From assembly GCA_003599455.1 (NCBI GenBank), contig QZKF01000097.1:1-48158 (forward strand): a stretch of 48,158 nucleotides of DNA. Direction: 5' to 3'. Below the pieces are notes generated by a model. That model searched no databases. It worked only from the letters and a program-made list of their open reading frames with translations, and was not told where the DNA came from. Every line of letters begins with the position of its first letter. Position 1 is the stretch's first letter. This document shows, piece after piece, positions 10,414-19,759 of the stretch. The stretch is from Comamonadaceae bacterium. GTDB taxonomy: Bacteria > Pseudomonadota > Gammaproteobacteria > Burkholderiales > Burkholderiaceae_C. The translations under genes and the position numbers were made by a program.

Positions 10414-12183
10414 TCAATGCTCGGTGCCCAGATAGGCGGCGCGCACCTTCGGGTCCTGCTGGACCTGCGCGGGGGGGCCCTGCGTGAGCAGGGTGCCGAA
10501 TTCCATCACCACCAGGTGGTCGCAGATCTGCATCACCAGGTCCATGTCGTGCTCCACCAGCAGGATGCTCATGCCCTCGCCCTTGAGCTGGCGCAGCACG
10601 CCGGCCAGGGCCTGCTTTTCCTGGTGGCGCAGGCCGGCGGCGGGCTCGTCGAGCAGCAGCAGGGTCGGGTCGGCGCAGAGCGCGCGCGCGATTTCCATCA
10701 GCCGCTGCGGGCCCATGGCCAGGTTGCCGGCCTGCTCGTGCAGATAGGCTCCCATGCCGATGCGTTCGAGCTGGCGCTGCGCCTCGCGGAAGAGCTGCCG
10801 TTCCTCGCCGCGGTTGGCGCGCAGCATGGCCGGCAGCACGCCCTTGCGGCCACGCGTGTGCGCGCCCAGGGCGACGTTCTCCAGCACCGTCATGTCGGGG
10901 ATCATCTTGACGTGCTGGAAGGTGCGCGCCATGCCCAGCCGGGCGATCTCGCGCGAGGGCTTGCCGATCACGTTGCCGCCCTGGAACAGCACCTCGCCGC
11001 TGGTGGCTGGCAGCACGCCGGTGATGAGGTTGAAGGTGGTGGACTTGCCCGCGCCGTTGGGGCCGATCAGGCCGACGATCTGGCCGGCGTGGATCTGGAA
11101 GCTGATGTCGTTCACGGCCACCAGGCCGCCGAACTGCATGCGCGCCTTCTGCACGTCGAGCACCAGCGCGCCGGTGGCGGGCCTGGCGCGTTCGGGCAGG
11201 GCGGCGGCGTCCTGCCAGTCGACCTTGCGCGGTGGTTTGGGCACATGCCGGCCCACCAGCGACCACAGGCCGTCGGGCAGGTACTTGAGCACCACCACCA
11301 GCGCGATGCCGAACACGATCACCTCGTAGCTGCCGCTGGTGCCTATGAGCCTGGGCAGCAGCACCTGCAGCTGGTCTTCGAGCACGCGGATCAGGCCGGC
11401 GCCGACGATGGCGCCCCACACGTGGCCCACGCCACCGATCACGGCCATGAACAGGTACTCGATGCCCATCTTGAGGCCGAAGGCCGAGGGGTTGACCGTG
11501 CGCTGGAAGTGCGCGAGCAGCCAGCCCGCGACCGAGGCGAACAGCGCGGCCAGCACGAAGATGGTGACCTTGTAGCGGAAGGTGCTGATGCCCATGGCCT
11601 CGGCCATCTGCGAGCCGCCCTTGAGCGAGCGGATGGCGCGGCCCGCGCGCGAATCCAGCAGGTGCAGCAGCGCGGCGGCGAAGGCCAGCAGGATGACCCA
11701 GGTCAGCACGAAGAAGGCGCGGCCCTGGCCGATGTCGAAACCGGCGATGGACAGGCTCTGCAGGCCGAGCAGGCCGTCGTACTTGCCCAGCGCGTCGAGG
11801 TTGCCCATGAGGTAGTAGAGCGACAGGCCCCAGGCGATGGTGGCCAGCGGCAGGTAGTGGCCCGACATGCGCAGCGTGATCAGGCCCACCAGCAGCGCGC
11901 TGCCGGCGGTCAGGCCCATGCCGATGAACAGCGTGATCCAGGGCGAGAGGCCGGTGTTGAGCGTGAGCCAGGCGGTGGTGTAGGCGCCGATGCCCACGAA
12001 CGCCGCCTGGCCGAACGAGGTCAGGCCGCCCACGCCGGTGAGCAGCACCAGGCCCATCACCGTCATGCTGTACATGCCGATGTAGTTGAGCTGGGCGATC
12101 CAGAAATCGGGCAGGGGCAGCACGGCGACCACGGGAATGGCCAGGGCCAGGATCAGCAGGCCGATGTTTTGCAGCTTCGGCAT
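10414..12183 (-). CDS. Fused ABC permease/ATP-binding protein (LivM-LivG)
   Basis: The 589-residue protein joins an inner-membrane permease and an ATPase. Residues 1 to about 310 are the LivM-type permease with several hydrophobic helices and the family segments [19 protein letters not shown] and [17 protein letters not shown]. Residues 340-589 are a LivG ATPase with Walker [10 protein letters not shown] (374-382), Walker B LLLLDEP and the H-loop VEHDMDLVM. The signature reads LAMGPQ (488-493) instead of LSGGQ or LSYGQ, so this site departs from consensus while LivF keeps it. It lies 1 base from livH and 10 from livF. Confidence 0.93.
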   Translation of the reverse strand: MPKLQNIGLLILALAIPVVAVLPLPDFWIAQLNYIGMYSMTVMGLVLLTGVGGLTSFGQAAFVGIGAYTTAWLTLNTGLSPWITLFIGMGLTAGSALLVGLITLRMSGHYLPLATIAWGLSLYYLMGNLDALGKYDGLLGLQSLSIAGFDIGQGRAFFVLTWVILLAFAAALLHLLDSRAGRAIRSLKGGSQMAEAMGISTFRYKVTIFVLAALFASVAGWLLAHFQRTVNPSAFGLKMGIEYLFMAVIGGVGHVWGAIVGAGLIRVLEDQLQVLLPRLIGTSGSYEVIVFGIALVVVLKYLPDGLWSLVGRHVPKPPRKVDWQDAAALPERARPATGALVLDVQKARMQFGGLVAVNDISFQIHAGQIVGLIGPNGAGKSTTFNLITGVLPATSGEVLFQGGNVIGKPSREIARLGMARTFQHVKMIPDMTVLENVALGAHTRGRKGVLPAMLRANRGEERQLFREAQRQLERIGMGAYLHEQAGNLAMGPQRLMEIARALCADPTLLLLDEPAAGLRHQEKQALAGVLRQLKGEGMSILLVEHDMDLVMQICDHLVVMEFGTLLTQGPPAQVQQDPKVRAAYLGTEH

Positions 12184-12184
12184 C

Positions 12185-13225
12185 TCAGTGGTCCTCGTCG
12201 GAATGTTTGCTGCGCAGCGAGCGGAAAAGCAGCACGGGGAGGATCAGGGTGAACACGATCACTTCCTTGAAGGCGCTGGCCCAGAACGAGCCGAAGGCCT
12301 CGATCACGCCGACGAACAGCGCGGCGACCAGCGCGCCGGGGTAGCTGGCCAGGCCGGCGGCGACCGCGGCCACGAAGCCCTTGAGGCCGATCAGGAAGCC
12401 CGAGTCGTAGAACACCGTGGTGGTCGGGCCGATCAGCAGGCCCGAGAGCGCGCCGATGAAGGCCGCCATGGTGAAGGTGAGCTGGCCCGAGGCCTGCGAC
12501 GAGATGCCCATGAGGCGCGCGCCGGTGCGGTTGACCGCGGTGGCGCGCAGCGCCTTGCCGCGCAGCGAGCGCTCGAAGTACAGCCACAGCAGCACGATCA
12601 GCGCGATGGTGGCGAGCGCGGTGATGATGGCCTGGCCCGACAGCATGACCGGGCCGATGGTGTATCGCGCATCCCAGAACGCCGGGTTGCGGAAACCCTC
12701 AGCGCCGAAGAACAGCAGGCCCAGGCCGGTCATGGCGAAGTGCACACCGACCGAGACGATCAGCAGCACCAGCGGCGTGGCGCTCTCCAGCGACTGGTAG
12801 GCCACGCGGTAGACCAGCGGGCCGTAGACGGTGACGATGGCCACGCTGAGCGCGGCCTGCACGGCGAGCGGAAACTGCTGCGGCGCGGCCCAGATGGCGA
12901 TGGCCGAGACCACCAGCGGCGCGATCAGCATGCGGCCCGCGGCCTTGGCGGCCACCAGCGCGTTGCGGTGGTGCTGCCAGCGGCCCGAGAGCTCCATGAG
13001 CGCGGCCACACCGGCGAGGATCAGCAGCAGCCACACGGTGCCGGGCACCTTGCCGGTCTGGAAGATCGCAAGGGTGAGCGCACCGTACGCGACGAACTCG
13101 CCCTGGGGAATGAAGATGACCCGCGTGACGGTGAACACCAGCACGGTGGCCAGGCCCAGCAGGGCGTACACGGCGCCGTTGGTCAGGCCGTCCAGCAACA
13201 AAATGCTGGCGATCGAGAAGTCCAT
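12185..13225 (-). CDS. livH: Branched-chain amino acid-type ABC transporter permease (LivH family)
   Basis: This 346-residue inner-membrane permease of the Liv (HAAT) importer family begins [20 protein letters not shown], the usual LivH N-terminus. It contains [19 protein letters not shown] and, near the C-terminus, [19 protein letters not shown], the loop that contacts the ATPase. At least eight hydrophobic segments are visible. A TTG start four codons upstream is possible, but the ATG at 13225 lies 5 bases after GAGGG. The 148-base gap to the binding-protein gene holds an intergenic repeat rather than a clear promoter. Confidence 0.92.
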   Translation of the reverse strand: MDFSIASILLLDGLTNGAVYALLGLATVLVFTVTRVIFIPQGEFVAYGALTLAIFQTGKVPGTVWLLLILAGVAALMELSGRWQHHRNALVAAKAAGRMLIAPLVVSAIAIWAAPQQFPLAVQAALSVAIVTVYGPLVYRVAYQSLESATPLVLLIVSVGVHFAMTGLGLLFFGAEGFRNPAFWDARYTIGPVMLSGQAIITALATIALIVLLWLYFERSLRGKALRATAVNRTGARLMGISSQASGQLTFTMAAFIGALSGLLIGPTTTVFYDSGFLIGLKGFVAAVAAGLASYPGALVAALFVGVIEAFGSFWASAFKEVIVFTLILPVLLFRSLRSKHSDEDH

Positions 13226-13280
13226 AAAAACCCTCAACGAGAGAAGGATGCCCCCTCAAGTGAGGGAGCGCCGGAACCAG

Positions 13281-13374
13281 GGACACCGCGGGTCCGGCTC
13301 CGCCGGCCCCAGGTGTCGCCCCCCTCCCGCCGAAGGCGAGAGAGGGGGGGGCGCCGAAGGCGCGCGGGGGGTGT
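13281..13374 (-). repeat. GC-rich intergenic repeat, copy 1 (minus orientation)
   Basis: Read on the minus strand, this spacer runs C-rich tract, GCGCGCCTTCGGCGC, another C/G tract, CGACACCTG, a GC-rich loop, then GCGGTGTC. The same order of blocks occurs at 24416-24493 on the plus strand. GACACC and GGTGTC are inverted repeats that can pair. It starts at the stop codon of the binding-protein gene and separates it from livH. Pairing here could lower read-through, so that the binding protein is made in excess of the membrane parts. Confidence 0.6.
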
Positions 13375-14507
13375 TATTCGACTTTGAACTTGCCGTCCAC
13401 GACCTTGAGCATCACACCGGTTTCGTTGGTGAAGCCCCAGTGGTCCGTCGCCGTCCAGTTCATCACGCCGTGCGAGAAGATGGTGCGGCCCATGTTTTCC
13501 ATGCTGTCGCGCAGCGCGGCGCGGAACTCGGGCGTGCCCGGCTTGCCCTTCTTCAGCGCCATCGGCACGATCTTCTCGAGCGTGATCTGCGCGTCGTAGG
13601 CGTGGCCAGCGAACTGGTTGCGCAGGCCGGCGCCGACCGACTTCTCGTACTTCTGCACGAAGTCGATCGCCACCGCCTTGGACGGGTGGCTGTCGGGCAG
13701 CTGCTCGGCGATCACGGCCGGGCCGGACACCACGAACGCGCCTTCGACGGCCTTGCCGCCCACGCGCATCAGGTCTTGCGTGGCCGCGGCATGGGTCTGG
13801 TAGATCTTGCCCTTGTAGCCGCGCTCGACCATGGCCATGTGCGGCATGGCTGCGCCGCTGCCGGAGGCCACGATCAGCACCGCGTCGGGGTTGGCGGCGG
13901 TGATCTTGAGCGCCTGCGGCGTCACGCTGGTGTCGGTGCGCGCGAAGCGCTCGGTGGCCACCACCTTGATGCCGGCCTTCTCCAGCAGCGGTGCGCTTTC
14001 CTTGAGCCATTGCTCGCCGTAGGCGTCGGTGTAGCCCAGGAAGCCGATGGTCTTGATGCCCTGCTTCTTCATGTGCTCGACCACGGCGTGGCCCATCACG
14101 GTGTTGGACTGCGGCAGGCGGAACACCCACTTGTCCTTGCCGGGCGGCAGGCCGACCGGCGAGCCGGCGAGCTGCACCGTGCCGGCCTCGGAAGCGATGT
14201 CGCTCATGGCGGCGGCCACGGCCGTGATGCACGAGCCGATGATCATGTCGACCTTGTCCTCGGTCACGAAGCGGCGCGCGTTGGCCGCGCCCTTGCCCGG
14301 GTCGGTCGCGTCGTCGAGGATGATCAGGTTCACCTTCTCGCCGGCGATGGTCTGCGGGAACAGCTTGAACTGGTTCTGCATCGGGATGCCCAGGCCGGAA
14401 CCGGGGCCGGTGAGCGCCAGGCTCACGCCGATGTTGATGTCGGCCAGGGCGGCGGTGCTGCTCAGGGCCGTGATGGCCACGGCGACGAGGGTTTTGATGG
14501 CTTTCAT
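13374..14507 (-). CDS. Branched-chain amino acid-type ABC transporter substrate-binding protein
   Basis: This 377-residue periplasmic binding protein (Peripla_BP_6 type) belongs to the Liv-type importer encoded downstream. A Sec signal peptide covers residues 1 to about 22 (LSSTAALA). The mature protein begins DINIGVSLALTGPGSGLG, the ligand-contact loop of this family. Later segments IKTIGFLGYTDAYGEQW and HAYDAQITLEKIVPMAL are family-typical. A strong ribosome site (AAGGAG) precedes the ATG at 14507. Because thiolase, dehydrogenase and CoA-ligase genes lie directly upstream, the ligand is probably an aromatic acid such as ferulate or p-coumarate. Confidence 0.9.
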   Translation of the reverse strand: MKAIKTLVAVAITALSSTAALADINIGVSLALTGPGSGLGIPMQNQFKLFPQTIAGEKVNLIILDDATDPGKGAANARRFVTEDKVDMIIGSCITAVAAAMSDIASEAGTVQLAGSPVGLPPGKDKWVFRLPQSNTVMGHAVVEHMKKQGIKTIGFLGYTDAYGEQWLKESAPLLEKAGIKVVATERFARTDTSVTPQALKITAANPDAVLIVASGSGAAMPHMAMVERGYKGKIYQTHAAATQDLMRVGGKAVEGAFVVSGPAVIAEQLPDSHPSKAVAIDFVQKYEKSVGAGLRNQFAGHAYDAQITLEKIVPMALKKGKPGTPEFRAALRDSMENMGRTIFSHGVMNWTATDHWGFTNETGVMLKVVDGKFKVE

Positions 14508-14566
14508 GGGATGTCTCCTTCTGGGTGGTTGGGAAAGGGCAGGAAAAACGGGGAATCGGGTGGGCG

Positions 14567-14986
14567 TCAGCTGCACAGCGCCTTGATGTCCTCGGGCACG
14601 GGAATCGCCTTGATGCGGTCGGGCGCCTCGGGCGGGTGGATCACGAAGGCGCGCGTCTCGGTGCCTTCGCACAGCAGGTCGTCGCCGCGTTTCACCAGGT
14701 GTTTGTGCATGAACACCTTCTCGCGCCACTCGGTCACGCTGGTGTGGATCTGCAGGCGTTCGCCGTAGGTGGCGGGTCGCATGAACTTCGTATGGATTTC
14801 CAGCAGCGGCGTGCCCACGATGCCGCGCGTCTTCACGAGTTCGCGCCAGGGCGGCACGCCGCACTTCACGAAGAAGTTCAGCGAGGAGGCGTCCATCCAC
14901 TTCGAGAAATTCGGAAAGAACACGATGCCGGCCGGGTCGCAGTCGCCGAACATCACGTCCACTTCGTACACGACGACCTTGCTCAT
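14567..14986 (-). CDS. Acyl-CoA thioesterase of the 4-hydroxybenzoyl-CoA thioesterase (4HBT) type
   Basis: This 139-residue hot-dog-fold protein hydrolyses acyl-CoA. The motif GDCDPAGIVFFPNF puts an aspartate at residue 17, the position and context of the catalytic Asp17 of Pseudomonas 4-hydroxybenzoyl-CoA thioesterase. Its ATG overlaps the stop of the dehydrogenase gene by 4 bases (ATGA), so the two are probably translationally coupled. In this operon it could release vanillate or 4-hydroxybenzoate from the aroyl-CoA made by the thiolase. That role is inferred; other aromatic or medium-chain acyl-CoAs remain possible. Confidence 0.88.
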   Translation of the reverse strand: MSKVVVYEVDVMFGDCDPAGIVFFPNFSKWMDASSLNFFVKCGVPPWRELVKTRGIVGTPLLEIHTKFMRPATYGERLQIHTSVTEWREKVFMHKHLVKRGDDLLCEGTETRAFVIHPPEAPDRIKAIPVPEDIKALCS

Positions 14987-15747
14987 CGGGGGGCCATCCG
15001 CAGGGCGCCGTCGAGGCGGATCACTTCGCCGTTCAGGTGCGTGTTGGTGACGATGTGCGCGGCCAGTGCGGCGAACTCCTCGGGCTTGCCCAGGCGCGGC
15101 GGGAACGGGATGCTCGCGGCCAGCGAAGCCTGCACCGGCTCGGGCAGCTGCTTCATCAGCGGCGTGGAGAACAGGCCGGGCGCGATGGTGCAGACGCGGA
15201 TGCCGTGTTGCGCGAGGTCGCGCGCCATCGGCAGCGTCATGCCCACCAGGCCACCCTTGGACGCGCTGTAGGCCTGCTGGCCCACCTGGCCGTCGAATGC
15301 GGCCACGCTGGCGGTGAACACCATCACGCCGCGTTCGCCGTCTTCCAGCGGATCGAGCTTGGCGCAGGCGGCGGCAAACAGGCGGCTGGCGTTGTAGGTG
15401 CCGATCAGGTTGACGTTGATCACCTTGGCAAAGTCTTCCAGCGGCGCAGGGCTGCCGTCCTTGGCCACCACGCGCCTGGCGCTGCCGATGCCGGCGATGT
15501 TCATGAGGATGCGCGCCGGGCCGTGCGCGGCCGCCGCGGCGTCGATCGCGGCCTGCAGGCTCCCGGTGTTGGTGATGTCGCAGGCGAAGGCCGCGCCGCC
15601 GATGTCGGCCGCCACGCGCTTCGCGTTGTCCAGGTTCACGTCGAGCACCGCGACCTTCGCGCCCAGGCGGGCCAGTTCGCGCGCGGTGGCCTCGCCGAGA
15701 CCCGAGCCACCACCGGTGACGAGGGCGGCGTGTCCTTGAATGTTCAT
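14983..15747 (-). CDS. Short-chain dehydrogenase, candidate 3-hydroxy-3-arylpropanoyl-CoA dehydrogenase
   Basis: The 254-residue protein is a classical SDR: NAD-binding TGGGSGLG (11-18), an acidic residue after strand 2 (VLDVN) that favours NAD over NADP, NIAG at 83-86, and catalytic Ser147, Tyr160 and Lys164 (YSASK). It resembles the 3-hydroxyacyl-CoA dehydrogenase type 2 (HSD10) group, which has the same PRLGKPEEFAALAAHI-like C-terminal region. In Rhodococcus jostii the SDR CouN oxidises the hydroxy intermediate of p-hydroxycinnamate shortening. I infer the same step here. It lies 21 bases downstream of the thiolase gene. Confidence 0.85.
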   Translation of the reverse strand: MNIQGHAALVTGGGSGLGEATARELARLGAKVAVLDVNLDNAKRVAADIGGAAFACDITNTGSLQAAIDAAAAAHGPARILMNIAGIGSARRVVAKDGSPAPLEDFAKVINVNLIGTYNASRLFAAACAKLDPLEDGERGVMVFTASVAAFDGQVGQQAYSASKGGLVGMTLPMARDLAQHGIRVCTIAPGLFSTPLMKQLPEPVQASLAASIPFPPRLGKPEEFAALAAHIVTNTHLNGEVIRLDGALRMAPR

Positions 15748-15768
15748 GGTCTTGTCCTTTTTTCTGCT

Positions 15769-17016
15769 TCAGGCGGATGGGTTTTCGATGAGGAGCGCGA
15801 TGCCCTGGCCACCGCCCACGCAGGCGCTGGAGATGCCGTAGCGCTGGCCGCTGCGCTGCAGTTCGCGCGCCAGCGTGAGCGTGAGGCGCACGCCGGTGGC
15901 GGCCAGCGGGTGGCCCAGCGCGATCGCGCCGCCGTTGACGTTGAGGCGGTCCAGGTCCATGCCCAGTTCGCGCGCGACGGCCAGCGTCTGCGCACCCTGT
16001 GCTTCGTTGACCTCGAAGCGCGCGATGTCGGCCAGCTTCAGGCCGGTGCGCTCCAGCAGCAGGCGGATCGCCGGCGCCGGGCCGATGCCCATGATCTCGG
16101 GCGGCACGCCGACAGCGGCCGAGGCCACCACGCGCGCCAGCGGCTGCTTGCCATGTGCCTTGGCGTAGCTGCCCGAGGCGACCACGCAGGCCGCGGCCGC
16201 GTCCACCAGCGCCGAGCTGTTGCCGCCGGTCTGCACGCCGCCTTCGAACACCGCCTTCAGCTTCGCCAGCACCTCCACCGGCGAAATGCGCGGGTGGGTG
16301 TCGGTGGCGACTTCGGTGACTTTGCCCTGCAGGCGGATGCCGCGCGCCTTGTAGCCGGCCAGCTCGAACCTCTCGGTGACCACGGGCACGATCTCGCCGG
16401 CGAGGAAGCCGCTGGCCTGCGCCGCCACGGCTTTCGCGAACGAGGCCGAGGCGAAGGCGTCGACTTCCTCGCGCGTGATGCCGTACTTCTTCGCCAGGTT
16501 CTCGGCGGTCTGGATCATGTTGATGCCGGGCGCGGGGTCCTTCAGCGCCTCCCACATGTAGTCCTTGAAGCCCACCGGCGCGCCCAGCTTGAAGCCGGTG
16601 CGGTGGTCGAAGGCGGCGATCGGGTTGCGCGTCATGCTCTCGGTGCCCACCACCAGTGCGGCCTCGCAGGCCCCGCCCTGGATGTGTTCGCCGGCCTGGC
16701 GGAACAGCTCGAAGCCGGTGCCGCAGATGCGCTGCGCCATGATGGCCGGCACCTCCACCGGCACGCCGGCGTACAGGCCTATGTGGCGCGGCAGGAAGAA
16801 CTGGTCGAAGTCGCCGGGCGCCATGTTGCCGGTGACCACCGAGCCGATGTGCTCGCCCGGCACGCCGGCGCGGGCCAGCGCTTCGCGCGCGGCCTTGATG
16901 CCGAGGTCGGTGGGCGAGATGTGGCCGAGCGCACCACAGTAGTCGACCATGGGCGTGCGCACGCCGGCCAGCAGCCAGACGTCGTCGAAGGCGTTGAAGA
17001 ATCCGCGGGATGCCAT
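15769..17016 (-). CDS. Acetyl-CoA acetyltransferase (thiolase) family protein
   Basis: The 415-residue protein is a full-length thiolase. The nucleophilic Cys98 lies in AQRICGTG, the catalytic His in ALGHPLAATG, and the second Cys399 in ACVGGGQGIAL. The usual NEAFA loop reads NEAQGAQ, a change near the active site that may reflect an unusual acyl chain. In the operon it can cleave 3-oxo-3-arylpropanoyl-CoA with CoA to aroyl-CoA and acetyl-CoA, which the 4HBT thioesterase would then hydrolyse. It lies 12 bases downstream of the CoA-synthetase gene. Substrate is inference; the fold and active site are clear. Confidence 0.9.
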   Translation of the reverse strand: MASRGFFNAFDDVWLLAGVRTPMVDYCGALGHISPTDLGIKAAREALARAGVPGEHIGSVVTGNMAPGDFDQFFLPRHIGLYAGVPVEVPAIMAQRICGTGFELFRQAGEHIQGGACEAALVVGTESMTRNPIAAFDHRTGFKLGAPVGFKDYMWEALKDPAPGINMIQTAENLAKKYGITREEVDAFASASFAKAVAAQASGFLAGEIVPVVTERFELAGYKARGIRLQGKVTEVATDTHPRISPVEVLAKLKAVFEGGVQTGGNSSALVDAAAACVVASGSYAKAHGKQPLARVVASAAVGVPPEIMGIGPAPAIRLLLERTGLKLADIARFEVNEAQGAQTLAVARELGMDLDRLNVNGGAIALGHPLAATGVRLTLTLARELQRSGQRYGISSACVGGGQGIALLIENPSA

Positions 17017-17028
17017 GGTGGAGTGTCT

Positions 17029-18894
17029 TTACTGGGGTTTGAGGATGGCGTGCAGCGTGTCGTCGTGCAGGCGGGCCACGGTCTCGGCGCGGTGGGTGAG
17101 CACGGCGCGCTGGTTGATCGAGCCCTTGTCGGTGATCTCGCCGCGATCGATGGTGGGTGGGTCGGCCAGCAGGCACAGGCGCGCGATGCGGCTGGCGCTG
17201 CCGGTGGACGTCTTCGCGAGCTCGGTCACCACGCGCTGGAAGTGCGCGAGCACCGGCGCGCTGTTGAGCACCTCGTGCATCGGCGCGTCGGCCGGCATGC
17301 CGCCGAGCGCGCGCACCGCGCCGGTGGGGAACACCATGGCGCCGACTTCCTTCATGTTTAGGCCGGTGAGCACCACGTCCTGGATGTAGGGCGCGCCGGC
17401 CGCGATGATCTTCGCGCGCAGCGGGCCCACGCTCACGAAGGTGCCGGTGGCGAGCTTGAAGTCTTCGGCGATGCGGCCGTCGAACTTCAGGCCCTGGTGG
17501 ATGTCGGTCTCGTCGATCCACTTCACCGCGTCGCCGGTCTTGAAGAAGCCTTCCTCGTCGAAGGACTCGGCGGTCTCCGCGGGCATGCGCCAGTAGCCCG
17601 GTGTGATGTTGGGGCCCTTGTAGCGCACCTCGGTCTTGCCGTCGCTGTCGACCAGTTTGAGTTCCAGGCCTGGCGTGGGCAGGCCAAGGTCGCCGGCCTT
17701 CACGTCGGGGCTGGTCACGAAGATGCCGAACGGGCTGGACTCGGTCATGCCCAGGCCGGTGCCCATGACGATGCGCTCGCCGATCTCCTGCTCCTGCACC
17801 GCGTGCAAGGCATCCCACACCGGCTGCGCCAGCGCGGCGCCGGCGTAGAAGAACATCCGCACGCGCGAGAGCAGGGTCTTGCGCAGGGCGTCGTCGGTCT
17901 TCATCGCGTTGGCGATGGCCTCGAAGCCGGTCGGCACGTTGAAGTACACCGTGGGCGCGATCTCGCGCAGGTTGCGCAGCGTCTCGCCCATGAGCGCGGG
18001 CGTGGGCTTGCCGTCGTCGATGTAGAGCGTGCCGCCGTGGAAGACCACCATGCCGAAGTTGTGGTTGCCGCCGAAGGTGTGGTTCCAGGGCAGCCAGTCC
18101 ACCAGCACCAGCGGGCTCTCGGCCAGCACCGGCATCGACTCCGTCATCTGCTGCTGGTTGGCGCACCACATGCGCTGGGTGTTGATCACGGCCTTGGGCA
18201 TCTTGGTCGAGCCCGAGGTGAAGAGGAACTTGGCGATCGTGTCCGGCCCGGTGGCGGCCATGGCCGCGTCGACCGCGGGCGTGGCCTCGGTGGCCAGCAG
18301 CGCCGCGAACGAGGTGGTGGCGCGGCCGGGCACGGTGCCTTCGGTCGTCACCAGCTCCACGCCTTCGCCCAGCGTGGCCAGCATGGCGCGGCCGTAGCGG
18401 TGCGCGTCGCTCGCGAACACCAGGCCGGGCGTGAGCGTCTTCACCACGTGGTGCAGCTTGTCGAAGTCCTGACTCACCAGCGAGTAGGCGGGCGAGGTCG
18501 GGCAGTAGGCGATGCCGGCGTAGAGACAGCCCAGCGCGAGCAGCGCGTGTTCGAGGTCGTTCTCGCTCAGGATCAGCACCGGCCGCTCGGTCGACAGGCC
18601 GCGGTTGATCAGGCCCTGGCCGATGCGGCGCGCCGCGTCGAGCGCCTGCGCGAAGCTGACGTGGCGCCAGTCGCCGGTCGTGCCGTCGGCGTGCTTCACG
18701 CGGCGCGCGAACAGGGTCTGGTCGGGTCGCGTCTGCGCCCAGTGCACCAGGCGGTCGGTGATGCGCGCGGGGAAAGGGGGCAGGTCCTGGTCGGCGCGCA
18801 GGTAGTGCGTGCCCTGGGCGCCGTCGCGCAGGGTGGCGCGGGTGACGCCGAAGGTGAGCGGGCGGTATTTCGCCATGGTCGCGTTCTGGCTCAT
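17029..18894 (-). CDS. Feruloyl-CoA synthetase-like acyl-CoA ligase
   Basis: This 621-residue ANL-superfamily adenylating enzyme should convert ferulate, p-coumarate or caffeate to the CoA thioester using ATP. The phosphate loop reads LFTSGSTKMPKAV, followed by INTQRMWCANQQQM, a feature of bacterial feruloyl-CoA synthetases. Later come GTGLGMTESSPF and the hinge/linker FDGRIAEDFKLATGTFVSVG. The C-terminal ITDKGSINQRAVL carries the lysine expected in the thioester-forming domain. The start at 18894 is used; an in-frame ATG lies six codons later. It follows the crotonase gene by 5 bases. Fcs is the best-supported assignment in this operon. Confidence 0.88.
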   Translation of the reverse strand: MSQNATMAKYRPLTFGVTRATLRDGAQGTHYLRADQDLPPFPARITDRLVHWAQTRPDQTLFARRVKHADGTTGDWRHVSFAQALDAARRIGQGLINRGLSTERPVLILSENDLEHALLALGCLYAGIAYCPTSPAYSLVSQDFDKLHHVVKTLTPGLVFASDAHRYGRAMLATLGEGVELVTTEGTVPGRATTSFAALLATEATPAVDAAMAATGPDTIAKFLFTSGSTKMPKAVINTQRMWCANQQQMTESMPVLAESPLVLVDWLPWNHTFGGNHNFGMVVFHGGTLYIDDGKPTPALMGETLRNLREIAPTVYFNVPTGFEAIANAMKTDDALRKTLLSRVRMFFYAGAALAQPVWDALHAVQEQEIGERIVMGTGLGMTESSPFGIFVTSPDVKAGDLGLPTPGLELKLVDSDGKTEVRYKGPNITPGYWRMPAETAESFDEEGFFKTGDAVKWIDETDIHQGLKFDGRIAEDFKLATGTFVSVGPLRAKIIAAGAPYIQDVVLTGLNMKEVGAMVFPTGAVRALGGMPADAPMHEVLNSAPVLAHFQRVVTELAKTSTGSASRIARLCLLADPPTIDRGEITDKGSINQRAVLTHRAETVARLHDDTLHAILKPQ

Positions 18895-18899
18895 GGCGC

Positions 18900-19688
18900 T
18901 CAGTCCTTGCTGACCTTGTTGGCACGGCCTTCGAGGAAGGCACGCACACGCGTTTTCGCTTCTGGATCGCTCTGCGCGATCGCGGCCATCATGGCTTCGG
19001 TGAGGTAGCCCTGGTCGGCCGGTTGTTCGGCGATGCGTGGCAGCGCGTGCATCAGCGCGTAGTTGGTCAGCGGCGCGTTCTGTGCGATGCGCGCGGCCAG
19101 CTCCATGGCCTTTTCCAGCGCCGTGCCTTGCGGCACAAGGTATTGCGTGAGGCCGATGCGCTCGGCCTCGGCGGCCTTGTAGACGCGGCCGGTGAACATC
19201 ATGTCGGCCATGCGCGCGGCGCCGATCAGGCGCGGGATGCGCACCGAGCCACCACCGCCCACGAAGATGCCGCGCGAGCCTTCGGGCAGCGCGAAGAAGG
19301 CGGACTCGTCGGCCACGCGGATGTGGCAGGTGCTGGCCAGCTCCAGGCCACCACCGACCACCGCGCCGTGCAGTGCCGCCACCACCGGCACCGGGCCGTA
19401 TTGCACGCACTCCAGCGCGCTGTGCCACATGCGCGAGTGGTGCAGGCCCTGGCCGGCGTCGCGTTCGCTGAGTTCGGAGAGATCGAGGCCGGCGCAGAAG
19501 TGGTCACCGCTGCCGTGGATGACGGCAGCGCGCACACCGTGCGGCATGGCCTGGAACATGTCGCGGATGGCGAGGATCAGGCCGTCGTTGAGCGCGTTGC
19601 GCTTGGTCGGCCGGTTCAAGGTGATGACCGCGATTTCGGACGAAGCGCCTTGCAGACTCAGGCTGATGTCGGTGGAATGGATGGGCAT
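18900..19688 (-). CDS. Enoyl-CoA hydratase/isomerase family protein, candidate hydroxycinnamoyl-CoA hydratase
   Basis: The 262-residue crotonase-fold protein is the first gene of the long minus-strand run. Both catalytic glutamates of classical enoyl-CoA hydratases are present: Glu117 in GGGLELAST and Glu136 in LPEGSRGIF. The oxyanion-hole segment is DHFCAGLDLSEL. As I recall the structure, hydroxycinnamoyl-CoA hydratase-lyase has a Ser at the first position, so this protein fits a simple hydratase (CouM-like) better than a vanillin-forming lyase. The start at 19688 is chosen over an upstream frame that would run into the promoter and operator. No vanillin dehydrogenase gene is nearby. Confidence 0.85.
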   Translation of the reverse strand: MPIHSTDISLSLQGASSEIAVITLNRPTKRNALNDGLILAIRDMFQAMPHGVRAAVIHGSGDHFCAGLDLSELSERDAGQGLHHSRMWHSALECVQYGPVPVVAALHGAVVGGGLELASTCHIRVADESAFFALPEGSRGIFVGGGGSVRIPRLIGAARMADMMFTGRVYKAAEAERIGLTQYLVPQGTALEKAMELAARIAQNAPLTNYALMHALPRIAEQPADQGYLTEAMMAAIAQSDPEAKTRVRAFLEGRANKVSKD

Positions 19689-19730
19689 GGAAGTTCTCGG
19701 TGTCTCGACCCCGGGATCGGGTTTGTATGC

Positions 19731-19759
19731 TTGATGTGAGGCTTCATTATTGTTATAAA
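19731..19759 (+). promoter_or_regulatory. Sigma-70-type promoter of the amidohydrolase gene
   Basis: TTGATG (19731-19736) is followed after 17 bases by TATAAA (19754-19759), which match TTGACA at 4 of 6 and TATAAT at 5 of 6 positions. The -10 lies inside the 19-bp palindrome. Transcription would begin near 19767, giving a leader of about 70 bases. That leader contains a small perfect hairpin, GGTCGG-AAA-CCGACC (19782-19796), before the CGGAG ribosome site. Confidence 0.65.

Noticed and set aside
13226..13373. Possible CRISPR or tandem array in the G/C-tract spacer before livH
   Set aside because: There are no regularly spaced identical units; it is a single copy of a hairpin-rich intergenic repeat.
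9669..14507. Taking the Liv-type importer as an amino acid transporter
   Set aside because: Family membership alone does not fix the substrate, and the genes lie inside an aromatic-acid operon; the amino acid role is kept only as an alternative.
14567..18949. Very long minus-strand frame of 1460 codons
   Set aside because: Only its last 139 codons (thioesterase) are real; the rest is an Arg/His/Pro-rich out-of-frame reading of SDR, thiolase and ligase genes.
18900..19688. Assignment of the crotonase as feruloyl-CoA hydratase-lyase (Ech, vanillin-forming)
   Set aside because: Both hydratase glutamates are present and no vanillin dehydrogenase gene accompanies it; SDR, thiolase and amidohydrolase genes fit beta-oxidation better. 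Not excluded by sequence alone.
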